Shown here in pieces: positions 34,790 through 43,039 of a stretch of DNA of 64,000 bases. The number at the start of each line of letters is the position of its first letter. Positions within the stretch are counted from its first letter, which is position 1. The notes beneath the pieces are model-generated. The model worked only from the letters and a program-made list of their open reading frames with translations, did no database searches and was not told where the DNA came from. Both the position numbers and the translations under genes were made by a program. The DNA is from Sulfuricystis multivorans (GTDB taxonomy: Bacteria > Pseudomonadota > Gammaproteobacteria > Burkholderiales > Rhodocyclaceae). The stretch is taken from the NCBI RefSeq assembly GCF_003966565.1, contig NZ_AP018719.1, forward strand, positions 1 through 64,000, written 5' to 3'.

Positions 34790-35768
34790 GGGCGTTCTTC
34801 AGCAACTCGGTGGACGTCTGGAGTTGAACCTGAGCCGCATTCCGTTCCTTCTCGAGACTTTCTGCGCGCTCGCGCGCCAGGCGTAGCTCTTTGCCAACTT
34901 CGTCCAGTAGTCGCTGTCTCTGCTGGACGCGCTCCCGGACATAGGCTCCGGCCTGCGCCGGCGTATTGGCCGAATAATCGGCAACGAGATCCAGGAGAGT
35001 TGCATTCCCGGTGTGCCCCAGGCCGACGACGCGGTGCGCTTTCTGTTCCGCCATGGCCGTCAGGACTCTCGGGTCCTCGAAGACTTCAAAGTCAGCCGCA
35101 TCGCCGCCACCGCGGATGACCATCAGGATGTCGGCGGTGGCTTCCCGGATCGCCGTTGCAATAGCCACGGGATCGAGCATGTTCACCCGGACAGGGGAAA
35201 CTCTCACCGCGTCGCCGAGCTTGGTCAGCTCCGCCATGCAATCGTTGGCAACCTGGGCGGCCGCCGAGGTGGATTGAATCAGGGTGATGGAGATCGCGTC
35301 ACGATCCGGGAACGGAACGCGCCATAGGGATAGAGCCCGCAAGCGCTCGAGTGTCATCCTTCCCTGCTGGACCATCGCAGTTGGCGCCGCCTCTTCCTGC
35401 TCCCCAAGCTGGATATCCGTTGCTGCCAGCTTTACCTCGACACCATAGTTGCCGGACTTGATTACCAGGCGGCCGGAGAGGATTACGTTCTGCCCGGGGA
35501 CGATTCCCCGGCTGGCCACCAGGGAGGCCATGATTTCGACCTTGGCTTGAGCACCACCATCGTCAACAACCTTTGCCCCGTAGAAATACTTGCCGCTCGC
35601 ACGCCCAGGGTCTGTCCAGCGCCCTCGCAAGCGGATCATCCCCGCCATCTCGGGCAGCTGAGTGACAGCCAGGCGCTCCAGGAGCAGCGCTGTGAATTGT
35701 TGAAAGGTGCCGGGCGTCACGTCGGCAAAGAGCACCGCGGCTTCGGGCATCGTAGCGTTATCGTTCAT
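34716..35768 (-). CDS. Exonuclease VII large subunit-like protein with C-terminal membrane anchor
   Basis: The 350-residue product follows XseA: an N-terminal OB-fold (MIRLRGRWTD, VILSGRLVIKSGNYGVEV), the catalytic core (ITLIQSTSAAAQVANDC, ILMVIRGGGDAADFEVFEDPRV, RVVGLGHTGNATLLDLVADY, SANTPAQAGAYV) and then a coiled coil. It is shorter than typical XseA (about 440) and ends in one hydrophobic helix, YWVAVAAFACGAFLVWIAR, which could anchor it to the membrane. No small subunit XseB is visible. Two tiny overlapping frames precede it. Confidence 0.85.
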   Translation of the reverse strand: MNDNATMPEAAVLFADVTPGTFQQFTALLLERLAVTQLPEMAGMIRLRGRWTDPGRASGKYFYGAKVVDDGGAQAKVEIMASLVASRGIVPGQNVILSGRLVIKSGNYGVEVKLAATDIQLGEQEEAAPTAMVQQGRMTLERLRALSLWRVPFPDRDAISITLIQSTSAAAQVANDCMAELTKLGDAVRVSPVRVNMLDPVAIATAIREATADILMVIRGGGDAADFEVFEDPRVLTAMAEQKAHRVVGLGHTGNATLLDLVADYSANTPAQAGAYVRERVQQRQRLLDEVGKELRLARERAESLEKERNAAQVQLQTSTELLKNARAGIPYWVAVAAFACGAFLVWIAR

Positions 35769-35823
35769 CGTGATCTCCCCACCAGAGGGAAGCCTTTTCG
35801 GGTTTGAGGCGAGCAGGTTTCAT
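35758..35823 (-). CDS. Possible 21-residue coupled peptide before the XseA-like gene
   Basis: ATG 35823 with AAGGAA upstream encodes MKPARLKPEKASLWWGDHDE plus Arg. Its stop lies 8-10 bp inside the XseA-like start and its start overlaps the stop of the 25-residue frame upstream (ATGA). It may serve translational coupling; no family recognised. Confidence 0.3.
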   Translation of the reverse strand: MKPARLKPEKASLWWGDHDER

Positions 35824-35897
35824 TGCGGTTCCTTTTTAACCTCGAACGTACCAAAAGGTGGCCGCTGGTTCTCAAATTTCTCCGGCGCGAATGTCAT
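35820..35897 (-). CDS. Possible 25-residue coupled peptide
   Basis: ATG 35897 encodes a Pro/Phe/Lys-rich peptide (MTFAPEKFENQRPPFGTFEV...). It would be the first of three chained frames ending in the XseA-like gene. No family recognised, and the evidence is only the overlap pattern. Confidence 0.3.
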   Translation of the reverse strand: MTFAPEKFENQRPPFGTFEVKKEPQ

Positions 35898-35953
35898 TTC
35901 TGCTGTCCCGAATGGACGCTGAAATCACTGCTTATGCGTCGTAGCGGAGGCGG

Positions 35954-35991
35954 TACTTTTTCCAGAAACGCCTATGGCAGGTTGGCATACT
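35954..35991 (+). promoter_or_regulatory. CAGAAA-type promoter before the RecE-like gene
   Basis: ACTTTTTCCAGAAA (CAGAAA 35963-35968), 17 bp, then CATACT at 35986-35991. It is the cleanest of the six sites and lies 31 bp before the ATG. Confidence 0.65.
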
Positions 35992-36021
35992 TGGCTGAGT
36001 AGAGAATAAGGAGAGCCCGCC

Positions 36022-36909
36022 ATGTCCGCCGCCGTTGCCATAGCTGCCGTACTAGAGCCAAACGTCGCCGATGCACCGTCGCCGTCGCTTTTGGATATCT
36101 TCGGGCAGTTGCGCTGTCGCCCTGACATTCCGAACGAGGTATATCACGCTGATCGCTCCTGCGTCTCAGCATCTGGCCTCAAGGAAATCCTACGTTCACC
36201 GGCACACTTCCAAGCCTATTTGCAGGGAGCTAACCGCAAGGAAACTCCGGCGATGTTTTTAGGTACCGCGGTACATACCCGGTTGCTCGAACCGCATCTG
36301 TTCGCCTCTGAATACGTTGTTGCACCCATCTCGGACAAGCGTCTGAAAGAGTACAAGGAATTTGAGATCGCCAACGCCAACAAGAAGATCCTGACGCCGG
36401 AGCAGATGGTTGTCATTGAGGGAATCGCTCATAGCGTTTCCCGGCACACCTCGGCAGACACGCTGCTACGAGCTGGTCTCGTCGAGCATTCGATCATCTG
36501 GCAAGACGAAGAGACCGGTATCTGGCTAAAAATCCGTCCCGACTGTCTGTGTGTCGATTTCGACACCGGCATTTGTCTGGACGTGAAGAAGACTACGGAT
36601 GCCTCGCGGCAAGCCTTCAGGTGGGCATGCGATCGCTACCTCTACGACCTGCAAGCGGCGATGTATCTCGAAGGTCTTCGCCAAGTATTCAAACGCGACT
36701 TCGACTTTGTTTTCCTTCCTGTCGAAGAGGAAGCCCCCTATGGATGCGCTCTCTACGGTGCCCCCGACGATATGCTGCAAGACGGAATGCGTCTATTCCG
36801 TAAGGCCGTGCGCAAACTCAAGCATTGCATAGATTCTGGCCTCTGGCCGTCGTATCAGCCTGATGGCGACTACGAGCTTTTGGACTGGCGTCCCCGCCGG
36901 AACTATTGA
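36022..36909 (+). CDS. RecE-like PD-(D/E)XK exonuclease
   Basis: The 295-residue product resembles the nuclease domain of RecE / phage exonuclease VIII. Motifs are PNEVYHADRSCVSASGLKEI, FLGTAVHTRLLEP, VEHSIIWQDEETG and the active site LKIRPDCLCVD followed by GICLDVKKTTDAS (D then D-x-K). Such enzymes make 3' overhangs for single-strand annealing. No RecT-like annealing protein is nearby. TTG or ATG starts of the next gene follow within about 110 bp. Confidence 0.8.
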   Translation: MSAAVAIAAVLEPNVADAPSPSLLDIFGQLRCRPDIPNEVYHADRSCVSASGLKEILRSPAHFQAYLQGANRKETPAMFLGTAVHTRLLEPHLFASEYVVAPISDKRLKEYKEFEIANANKKILTPEQMVVIEGIAHSVSRHTSADTLLRAGLVEHSIIWQDEETGIWLKIRPDCLCVDFDTGICLDVKKTTDASRQAFRWACDRYLYDLQAAMYLEGLRQVFKRDFDFVFLPVEEEAPYGCALYGAPDDMLQDGMRLFRKAVRKLKHCIDSGLWPSYQPDGDYELLDWRPRRNY

Positions 36910-37019
36910 TTCGACACAGATTCGCAGTTCATGCGGCCTTTCAAGGCACACGCCTGCCGGGCTTCGATGGTTATCATGAGGCCCAGTTTCTCAAGACACC
37001 ATATGGCATGGAGGCAAAG

Positions 37020-37520
37020 ATGTTTAGCGCGAAAACTGTTCGTGTAGTGATTCCCTCTGCATTACTTCAATTGTGCGGAGAAGCGCACTCTTCTTTTCAC
37101 GAGAAGCTGCTTTCCGTCGTCGCTGACAAAAAAGGCTGCATTCGTATCAGTGTTGCCGCTGGTGAGCTTCGCTCAATTCTTGACAGCATCTCGTGTGCAG
37201 TGGATAAGCTCAATGGGTCGAACAAGAGAAAGGCGCTGCGTTTCATTGATCGGTATGAGCCGATGTGGAAAGAAATAGCGCCTCATGAGCGTCCAGACGG
37301 AATTAAGCCCGGCGATGAAGTGATTCTTCGCCGTGGCAGTTGTGGCCGTGGCCCTGAGACGGGCCCGGGATATGGCCGTGATGTACGAGCTCGCTATCTG
37401 GACGGCAACGAGTTCTACGTCTTCTGCGAATTGCTGGAAGATGATCCAGGCGCATCAGTTCCTCCGTTTAAAGCTGGCGAGGAAGGCTGCTGGCACTATT
37501 CGGCAATTCGAAATCTGTGA
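37020..37520 (+). CDS. Hypothetical protein, 166 residues
   Basis: ATG 37020 has GGAGG five bases upstream, which decides this start over in-frame options at 36906 and 37008. The N-terminal part has alternating strands and helices (TVRVVIPSALLQLCGEAHSS); the C-terminal part is beta-rich (GDEVILRRGS, EFYVFCELLED). No family recognised. The next gene begins 7 bp after its stop. Confidence 0.55.
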   Translation: MFSAKTVRVVIPSALLQLCGEAHSSFHEKLLSVVADKKGCIRISVAAGELRSILDSISCAVDKLNGSNKRKALRFIDRYEPMWKEIAPHERPDGIKPGDEVILRRGSCGRGPETGPGYGRDVRARYLDGNEFYVFCELLEDDPGASVPPFKAGEEGCWHYSAIRNL

Positions 37521-37527
37521 GGTGATC

Positions 37528-38466
37528 ATGATTTCAGAGATTTCCATCGACAAAGAAGTTATCAAGCGGACGAAGGGGCATTTGCTGCCTTACATTTCCG
37601 AATGCAAAAACGTTCCTGAGCATCTTGTGCTCGATAAAGGATTGACGCTGGTGGTTGGCCCGAATGGTAGCGGCAAGACCGCCCTGCTCTATTCCGTCGC
37701 GGCAGGAAGCGCTTGTCTGTCTGGGCGTCAGGAAATCTCTGATAGAGCCCTTTTCGATTATTTTGGATTCGATAACGAAGATCGCTTAGATGGAGTGTCC
37801 GTTTCGCACGACGGGCAAGTGTTTTATCTTGCTCCATCGGTGGATGCCTTGAGTCGTGGAAATGGCGACTACCTCGCCCCGATGCTTGTTCAACGTGCAG
37901 CCAGATCGAGATCGAGCGGCGAGTTCGTGCTGAATGCTATTTCAGACGTTATTCAGTTGTTGGCCCAGGTCGTTACTCCGCATCAGTTTTTCGATCTGGA
38001 TGCCGAAGTCGAGAAAGCTGTTTCTCGTCGAAAGTATGAGCCTGATGAAAACGAGATGAAGAAGATTACCCAGAAAGTGGTCGAAAAATTCAGTAAGAAA
38101 GGCATGTCGCCTGTTATCAGGTTCCCGGAAGCGACCGATCTCATTAAAAAAGGCTTTCTGGATTTCAATAAGACGTGGCAATACAGGTATGAGCATTTCA
38201 AGGCGCGTTACTTCGATCCGAAGATTCCGCGCAGCAAGCCAACCCTCATACTGGATGAGCCGGATCGCCATCTGAGCCTGCCGATGCAAGCGAAACTGTG
38301 GTCTCTGCTGCTCGATCCATTGGTGATCCAGTCGTTCCAGATCGTCGTTGCAACGCATTCCTTGTTTGCGTTCAGCGCCATCAAGAGCAAGCGTGCATCA
38401 GTCATTGAAATGGAAAATGGTTTCGTTAATTCTGTTTTGAATGTATTGCCAGGGCTCGAAAAATGA
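37528..38466 (+). CDS. AAA/ABC-type ATPase
   Basis: The 312-residue ATPase starts at ATG 37528 and has Walker A LVVGPNGSGKTALLYS (about residue 50), Walker B PTLILDEPDRHLS and the switch region IVVATHSLFAFSAI. The layout is that of small AAA_21-type ATPases found in defence and DNA-repair modules. A 150-residue helical insertion separates the two halves. A small Cys-rich protein is coupled downstream. The substrate is unknown. Confidence 0.8.
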   Translation: MISEISIDKEVIKRTKGHLLPYISECKNVPEHLVLDKGLTLVVGPNGSGKTALLYSVAAGSACLSGRQEISDRALFDYFGFDNEDRLDGVSVSHDGQVFYLAPSVDALSRGNGDYLAPMLVQRAARSRSSGEFVLNAISDVIQLLAQVVTPHQFFDLDAEVEKAVSRRKYEPDENEMKKITQKVVEKFSKKGMSPVIRFPEATDLIKKGFLDFNKTWQYRYEHFKARYFDPKIPRSKPTLILDEPDRHLSLPMQAKLWSLLLDPLVIQSFQIVVATHSLFAFSAIKSKRASVIEMENGFVNSVLNVLPGLEK

Positions 38467-38711
38467 GTAGAAAATCTCTTACCGATTACCAGCTTGAGAC
38501 CATCGTTTCTTACGCGGATGGTATTTATAGGGTTGCGAGAGAAACCGGGCGGTCTATTGACGATCTGGAAACCGAGCTGGTCGATCATGGCATTGAAGAG
38601 TGTCCAAATTGCGGATGGTATACGGACATCTGCCATCTCACAGACGACGAAGGTGAAGTCGATGGCTATTGCGACAACTGTCGTCGGTACGATAGGCCAG
38701 ATTACGATTAA
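38463..38711 (+). CDS. Small zinc-ribbon protein coupled to the ATPase
   Basis: 82 residues with four cysteines in two pairs (ECPNCGWYTDIC and GYCDNCRRYD), a likely zinc ribbon, after an acidic helix. ATGA overlap with the ATPase stop argues for a joint role. The tRNA-like gene follows 5 bp after its stop. Confidence 0.65.
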   Translation: MSRKSLTDYQLETIVSYADGIYRVARETGRSIDDLETELVDHGIEECPNCGWYTDICHLTDDEGEVDGYCDNCRRYDRPDYD

Positions 38712-38716
38712 ATTTT

Positions 38717-38822
<106 letters not shown>

Positions 38823-38858
38823 GCCATTGCAAGCATTGTTTAATGCCTTGATATTGCC

Positions 38859-39128
38859 ATGGAAACAAAACCAATTGGGAAACTCGCAATTCTTCTTGGT
38901 AAAGACGGCCGTGAAATCAAGAGACCGAGTCAGGTCGATGCCATAATTTCCTGGAACCACAAGGATGGTGTTGCTTACGCCTTCGGAAAGGATGGAAAAT
39001 TGATTGCAGAGTTGCATAATGCGCGCATCGAATATATCGAGAACAGAAATATCAGAATCTCGGGAATTGAGCTAATCGATATTGAAGGGAATGTATATCT
39101 AGCTCAGATGTGGCATTATGTGATGTGA
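38859..39128 (+). CDS. Small hypothetical protein
   Basis: An 89-residue, mostly beta protein (KLAILLGKDGREIK, RISGIELIDIEGNVYLA) without membrane segments. It starts 37 bp after the tRNA-like gene. No ribosome binding site of note and no family recognised. Confidence 0.5.
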   Translation: METKPIGKLAILLGKDGREIKRPSQVDAIISWNHKDGVAYAFGKDGKLIAELHNARIEYIENRNIRISGIELIDIEGNVYLAQMWHYVM

Positions 39129-39142
39129 TATGAATTTGTGAT

Positions 39143-39631
39143 ATGGGTAACGAAGCTTTGATCTACACAAAGTTTATGTTGACCCCTGGCGTTCAGTGGG
39201 TCCAGGCCGAGTCAGCCATGGAGCCGGACGGGATTTACTTCCGGCCGTTGGCTGATAGCACCAGTGCAGCAGAACTCGCGGTGCAGCACGATGAGGATGG
39301 CTTCATTGGCCGTCCAGCTGTAGCCCTGATGGGTTTCGACCCGGAAGGAGACCGCTGGGAGGTCCTCGTGGTGGCCTATACCAGTCATGGGCTCGTGCGG
39401 AAAGTCCGCATGATGTTCGGCCTTGCTCTGGAGTGGGACGGCCAGAACCCGGTCGAGTTTGACCGCGGTGAGGGGATCGAGATGATCGAGTACAGTATCG
39501 ATAGGGGTAGGACTGTTATCTCGTTCCATGGTCTGCTCACAGGCATGATGGCCGCCATATCGCCTGACGAAAAACGTAGGGCCAAAGCCATCGCTGCACG
39601 CGTCGGTGTCGCTATCCAGGATGAAACATGA
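39143..39631 (+). CDS. Hypothetical protein, 162 residues
   Basis: An acidic alpha/beta protein (GRPAVALMGFDPEGDRWEVLVV, SIDRGRTVISFHG). No family recognised. It lies 14 bp after the preceding gene on the same strand. Confidence 0.5.
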   Translation: MGNEALIYTKFMLTPGVQWVQAESAMEPDGIYFRPLADSTSAAELAVQHDEDGFIGRPAVALMGFDPEGDRWEVLVVAYTSHGLVRKVRMMFGLALEWDGQNPVEFDRGEGIEMIEYSIDRGRTVISFHGLLTGMMAAISPDEKRRAKAIAARVGVAIQDET

Positions 39632-39758
39632 TGGTGAGATGACGGGTTGCGGTTGGCATGTAGATCACCTTCGCCTTGATTGTTTTCTTGGGTGGTCTAC
39701 AAATAAACCGGCCGGCGGCCAGTAGCGGCAAGCTTGCAGAATTTAAGGGAGGATAGAT

Positions 39759-40259
39759 ATGCTTCCAGAAAAGATCACTTTGCCCGCCAGCTTAATCGAT
39801 AGCACATACGTCATAGCAGTTGATGGGCCCGTGCCAATTTCTATCGATTCTGGTGTGCTGAAAGTGTATGCGGGTTCGCCTGATCGCCCACTTCCATCTG
39901 CTGAGGGCACACTGGAACTCTTGAAGGCAGGCATTCCGCCTGTCGAGCCGATGACTATCGGGTTGTCGACGTTCTGGTTGGCCGATGGCCGGCAGATCTT
40001 CGTCTGTACTGAGCTTGCGGAGAACAAAGGCAAATCGGTTACCAATGCCTGGCCTGAATTGGCCGAAAAGATCCTGCACCTCGCCGGTGATGTGCCACCG
40101 CAGCGAGCAGTATTTGTCGAACACTATTTTGGCGGCTCATACGATGTCGGCCAATGCGGCCTGGATTATCCAGAGACATTCGATCTTGTGGAAATCGAGT
40201 GGGATGGCAGTCGTGCGGTTGGAAACGGATGGAAGAGCCTTAAACTTGGTTTCCGATGA
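39759..40259 (+). CDS. Hypothetical protein, 166 residues
   Basis: AGGGAGG upstream of ATG 39759 supports the start. The sequence is beta-rich (YVIAVDGPVPISIDSG, GRQIFVCTELAENKG). No family recognised. Its TGA overlaps the start of the gene cut by IS256. Confidence 0.55.
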   Translation: MLPEKITLPASLIDSTYVIAVDGPVPISIDSGVLKVYAGSPDRPLPSAEGTLELLKAGIPPVEPMTIGLSTFWLADGRQIFVCTELAENKGKSVTNAWPELAEKILHLAGDVPPQRAVFVEHYFGGSYDVGQCGLDYPETFDLVEIEWDGSRAVGNGWKSLKLGFR

Positions 40260-40321
40260 GGTCATTGAAGATGCTTCATCTCGAGCAGCATAAAGCCGCT
40301 CTTAATATGCTCAAGGGGGCG
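40256..40321 (+). pseudogene. Gene start truncated by the IS256 element
   Basis: ATG 40256 overlaps the previous stop and begins MRSLKMLHLEQHKAALNML. The frame then enters the left end of the IS256 element at about 40322. I see no continuation to the right of the element. Confidence 0.35.
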
Positions 40322-41737
40322 TATCAGAAATTTTGTGTTGAGGCGGAGAGCGACTTTTTCACGGCGCCGCCGCCGGCCCTTGTATGGCCGGGGGCGAGCG
40401 GCGCGGTGGGAAAGTCGGTGGTCATTCTATCCCCGGGCCTCGGTAAAGCGTTCGGCATAGAGGAGGGCGAATTGATTCATCGCGGCCTTCCATTCCTTGG
40501 CGGCCTTGCCCCAGTCGGCCGTGATGTTGCGCAGCGCCAGCCAGAGCAGCTTGATTGCGGCCTCGTCGCTGGGAAAGTGGCCGCGGGTCTTGATGATCTT
40601 GCGCAGGCGCATATGCAGGCTCTCGATGGCGTTCGTCGTGTAGATCACGCGGCGGATGTCTGGCGGGAAGGCGAAGAACGGGATCACCCGCTCCCAGTTG
40701 CGGTGCCAGGCGGCCGCGATGGTCGGATGCTTCTGGCCCCATTCGCCATTCTCGAAGGCGGCCAACGCTTCGCGGGCTGCCGCTTCGATCGGTGCCGTAT
40801 AGACCGGGCGCAGGGCGGCGGCCACCGCCTTGCGGTTCGTCCAGCTGACATAGTCGAGCGAATTGCGGATCAGATGCACGATGCAGGTTTGCACCGTCGC
40901 CAGCGGAAACGCCGTTTCGATGGACTCCGGGAACCCCTTTAAACCATCGACCACGGCAATCAGGATGTCCTGCACGCCCCGGTTGCGCAGCTCGTTGAAG
41001 ACTTTGAGCCAGAACTTGGCGCCTTCCGTCTGCTCGATCCACAGCCCGAGCACATCGCGGCTGCCGTCGGGCAGCACGCCCAGGGCCAGATAGACCGCTT
41101 TGTTCCTGACCGTGCCCTCATCGCGAATCTTGACACGCAGGCAATCAAAGAACACCACCGGATACATCGGCTCAAGCGGCCGGTTCTGCCATTCCGTCAC
41201 CTCAGCCATCACTGCGTCGGTGACGTCGGAGATGAACTGGGGCGAGACTTCGACGGCGTACATTTCCAGCAGATGCCCCTGAATCTCGCGTACGCTCATG
41301 CCCCGGGCGTACATGGAAACGATCTTGTCGTCGAAGCCGGTGAAGCGCCGCTCGTGCTTGCCGATGATCTGCGGCTCGAAACTGCCCATCCGGTCGCGGG
41401 GAATGTCCAGTGTCAGCGGCCCGTCATCGGTCAGCACGGTCTTGGGACTGCTGCCGTTGCGGTGGTTGCCGGCTTCCGCGGGCGCTTCGCCCTTGGCGTA
41501 GCCCAGATGGTGGGTCAGTTCGGCGTTCAGCGCCCGTTCCAGCAGCGCTTTCTTGATTTGCCGGAAGATCGATTCGACGCCTTCGGCCGTCATCGGCCCA
41601 GGGATCAGTTCCTCCAGCACTTCCCGCTTGATTTGATACGGCGCCTCAACCACCGGCGCTACTTTCGTCTTCTTGATGCTCGGCATACCGCCTCCTTTCA
41701 GGTCTCATGGTATGCCTCACACACAAAATTCTGGATA
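40322..41737 (-). mobile_element. IS256-family insertion sequence
   Basis: The ends carry imperfect inverted repeats: left TATCAGAAATTTTGTGTTG (from 40322) and right, on the other strand, TATCCAGAATTTTGTGTGTG (to about 41737). At 1.4 kb the element is of normal size. No clear 8-9 bp target duplication is visible. Confidence 0.8.
40427..41686 (-). CDS. IS256-family transposase
   Basis: The 419-residue product is full length for the mutator family. It has VLTDDGPLTLDIPRDRMGSF, MYARGMSVREIQGHL, the catalytic region FFDCLRVKIRDEG, LGLWIEQTEGAKFW, IAVVDGLKGFPESI and TTNAIESLHMRLRKI. No frameshift is seen, so it should be able to transpose. Confidence 0.93.
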   Translation of the reverse strand: MPSIKKTKVAPVVEAPYQIKREVLEELIPGPMTAEGVESIFRQIKKALLERALNAELTHHLGYAKGEAPAEAGNHRNGSSPKTVLTDDGPLTLDIPRDRMGSFEPQIIGKHERRFTGFDDKIVSMYARGMSVREIQGHLLEMYAVEVSPQFISDVTDAVMAEVTEWQNRPLEPMYPVVFFDCLRVKIRDEGTVRNKAVYLALGVLPDGSRDVLGLWIEQTEGAKFWLKVFNELRNRGVQDILIAVVDGLKGFPESIETAFPLATVQTCIVHLIRNSLDYVSWTNRKAVAAALRPVYTAPIEAAAREALAAFENGEWGQKHPTIAAAWHRNWERVIPFFAFPPDIRRVIYTTNAIESLHMRLRKIIKTRGHFPSDEAAIKLLWLALRNITADWGKAAKEWKAAMNQFALLYAERFTEARG

Positions 41738-41805
41738 GGCTCGGTTTCAGAGGACATTTAGTCCTTCCTGAATTGCATAGATCTTCTGTTCTCGGACCCT
41801 TTTTT

Positions 41806-41880
41806 GTGCGCCCGGCACGGGCGCACTCTTGGAAGTGAAAGTCCTCCCGTAAGTTGATCACAGCGAACGAAGCGCAACTG
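41806..41880 (-). repeat. Copy 1 of an ~80-bp inverted repeat with a terminator-like hairpin
   Basis: Starts with GTGCGCCCGGCACGGGCGCAC, a 9-10 bp stem, then continues with CTTGGAAGTGAAAGTCCTCC. The reverse complement recurs at 53130-53209 with only a short CGCTT insertion. A T-run precedes the hairpin at 41799-41805. Confidence 0.8.
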
Positions 41881-42010
41881 CAAAGCCAACTTTTGCTTTA
41901 TCTCCACTGCCCTTTATGGACATTTGCGCTTGCTTTTATGCAGCGCATTTTTTCCTGAAATACTCCTCCATAGTTGGCAAACTGTCCTCGTCATCAATAC
42001 GAGTCTTCTC

Positions 42011-42190
42011 ATGGACGACGCAGCAATCAGAGACCACCTGCGGGAAATTATCCGCGACTACTGGGGAATGAGCATGAAGGAAATCGAGCACGTTACTGGC
42101 TTTTCGCGCCGGATGCTCCAGAAAAATCTGAACGCCATGCTGGCTGCCAAAACTGTCATCCAGGAGGCGGGACGCTATGTTGCCCGCTGA
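42011..42190 (+). CDS. Small helix-turn-helix-like protein
   Basis: 59 residues from ATG 42011, with a helix-turn-helix-like pattern (MSMKEIEHVTGFSRRMLQKNL). No strong ribosome binding site. It overlaps the next small gene by 14 bp. No family recognised. Confidence 0.5.
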   Translation: MDDAAIRDHLREIIRDYWGMSMKEIEHVTGFSRRMLQKNLNAMLAAKTVIQEAGRYVAR

Positions 42191-42431
42191 CACTTTTCCC
42201 AGTGAAGCACGTGTCATTGTCCCCGATGATCACGAGCGACTGATCGATGTAGCCACTAGAGCCGTCCGGGACGGAATGTTTGTGATTCACAATGGCTCCC
42301 GGGTAATCGTGTGCTCCATCATCCCGGTGGGTTGGAAAAAGCTGGCCATCGTGGATAAGGGCATGGTGAATCGCCACAAACTTCGTTTAACCCCGAGTCT
42401 GGAGCGGCATTCCCTCCATTGCCACCAATGA
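42177..42431 (+). CDS. Small hypothetical protein
   Basis: 84 residues; GGAGGCGGGA lies shortly before ATG 42177. Two strands (FVIHNGSRVIVCSIIPVG) suggest a beta fold. No family recognised; expressed with the HTH-like gene. Confidence 0.5.
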   Translation: MLPADTFPSEARVIVPDDHERLIDVATRAVRDGMFVIHNGSRVIVCSIIPVGWKKLAIVDKGMVNRHKLRLTPSLERHSLHCHQ

Positions 42432-42456
42432 CAACGGCACCCAGATTTAGGCCGCC

Positions 42457-43032
42457 ATGGAAAATACCCTCTTCTTCACCTCGCTTACTGCTGTGCAGCA
42501 GCGCAAATTCATGGCTTATGCCGAGGCTTACAGTCGCGCTTACGAAAAAAGTCTTGGCTGCACCGACCCTCATATTCTCTCGCTCCCGCATCATAAGCGG
42601 GTAGCCTTAAACAACGCACTGGCCCTCGAAGTACGTTTCCTCGAGGAATTTGCGCCAGCTGTCGTTGCTGCGTCAAAGCTCCCTGGAACGTCCCGCCACG
42701 ACATCGCTACGGTGATGTTTGAGTGCTATCCTGATCTGGCCTATGTCATGTACCAGGGGCGAATGGACGTGCTCTGCGATATCGGTCTCCGACTGATGGT
42801 CTATCATCAGCGGATACGTTACTTCCAGACCACCGATGCCCTGGAATCGATGCTTCACGATACGGACTTTGGTCAGGATATACCAGCTGAATGGTTTCGC
42901 CCTCCCTTCGATGAGATCTACATCGAATTCGGCGAGCACCGCCACTTCCCGGCCAATATGTTCGACCCCTCGTCTGGTGAGCATGTGGTCGAAGGGTGTT
43001 ACCTGTTTTGGGTATCCGATTTCCATGATTGA
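42457..43032 (+). CDS. Hypothetical protein, 191 residues
   Basis: A helical protein (QQRKFMAYAEAYSRAYEKSL, HDIATVMFECYPDLAYVMYQ) ending SDFHD eight bases before the ISL3 transposase stop. The C terminus may have been set by the insertion. No family recognised. Confidence 0.5.
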   Translation: MENTLFFTSLTAVQQRKFMAYAEAYSRAYEKSLGCTDPHILSLPHHKRVALNNALALEVRFLEEFAPAVVAASKLPGTSRHDIATVMFECYPDLAYVMYQGRMDVLCDIGLRLMVYHQRIRYFQTTDALESMLHDTDFGQDIPAEWFRPPFDEIYIEFGEHRHFPANMFDPSSGEHVVEGCYLFWVSDFHD

Positions 43033-43039
43033 AACGGGT

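Noticed and set aside
40322-41737. 8-9 bp target duplication of IS256
   Set aside because: The flanks do not match convincingly.
42011-42431. Toxin-antitoxin pair
   Set aside because: The two small genes overlap, but neither matches a toxin or antitoxin family that I recognise.
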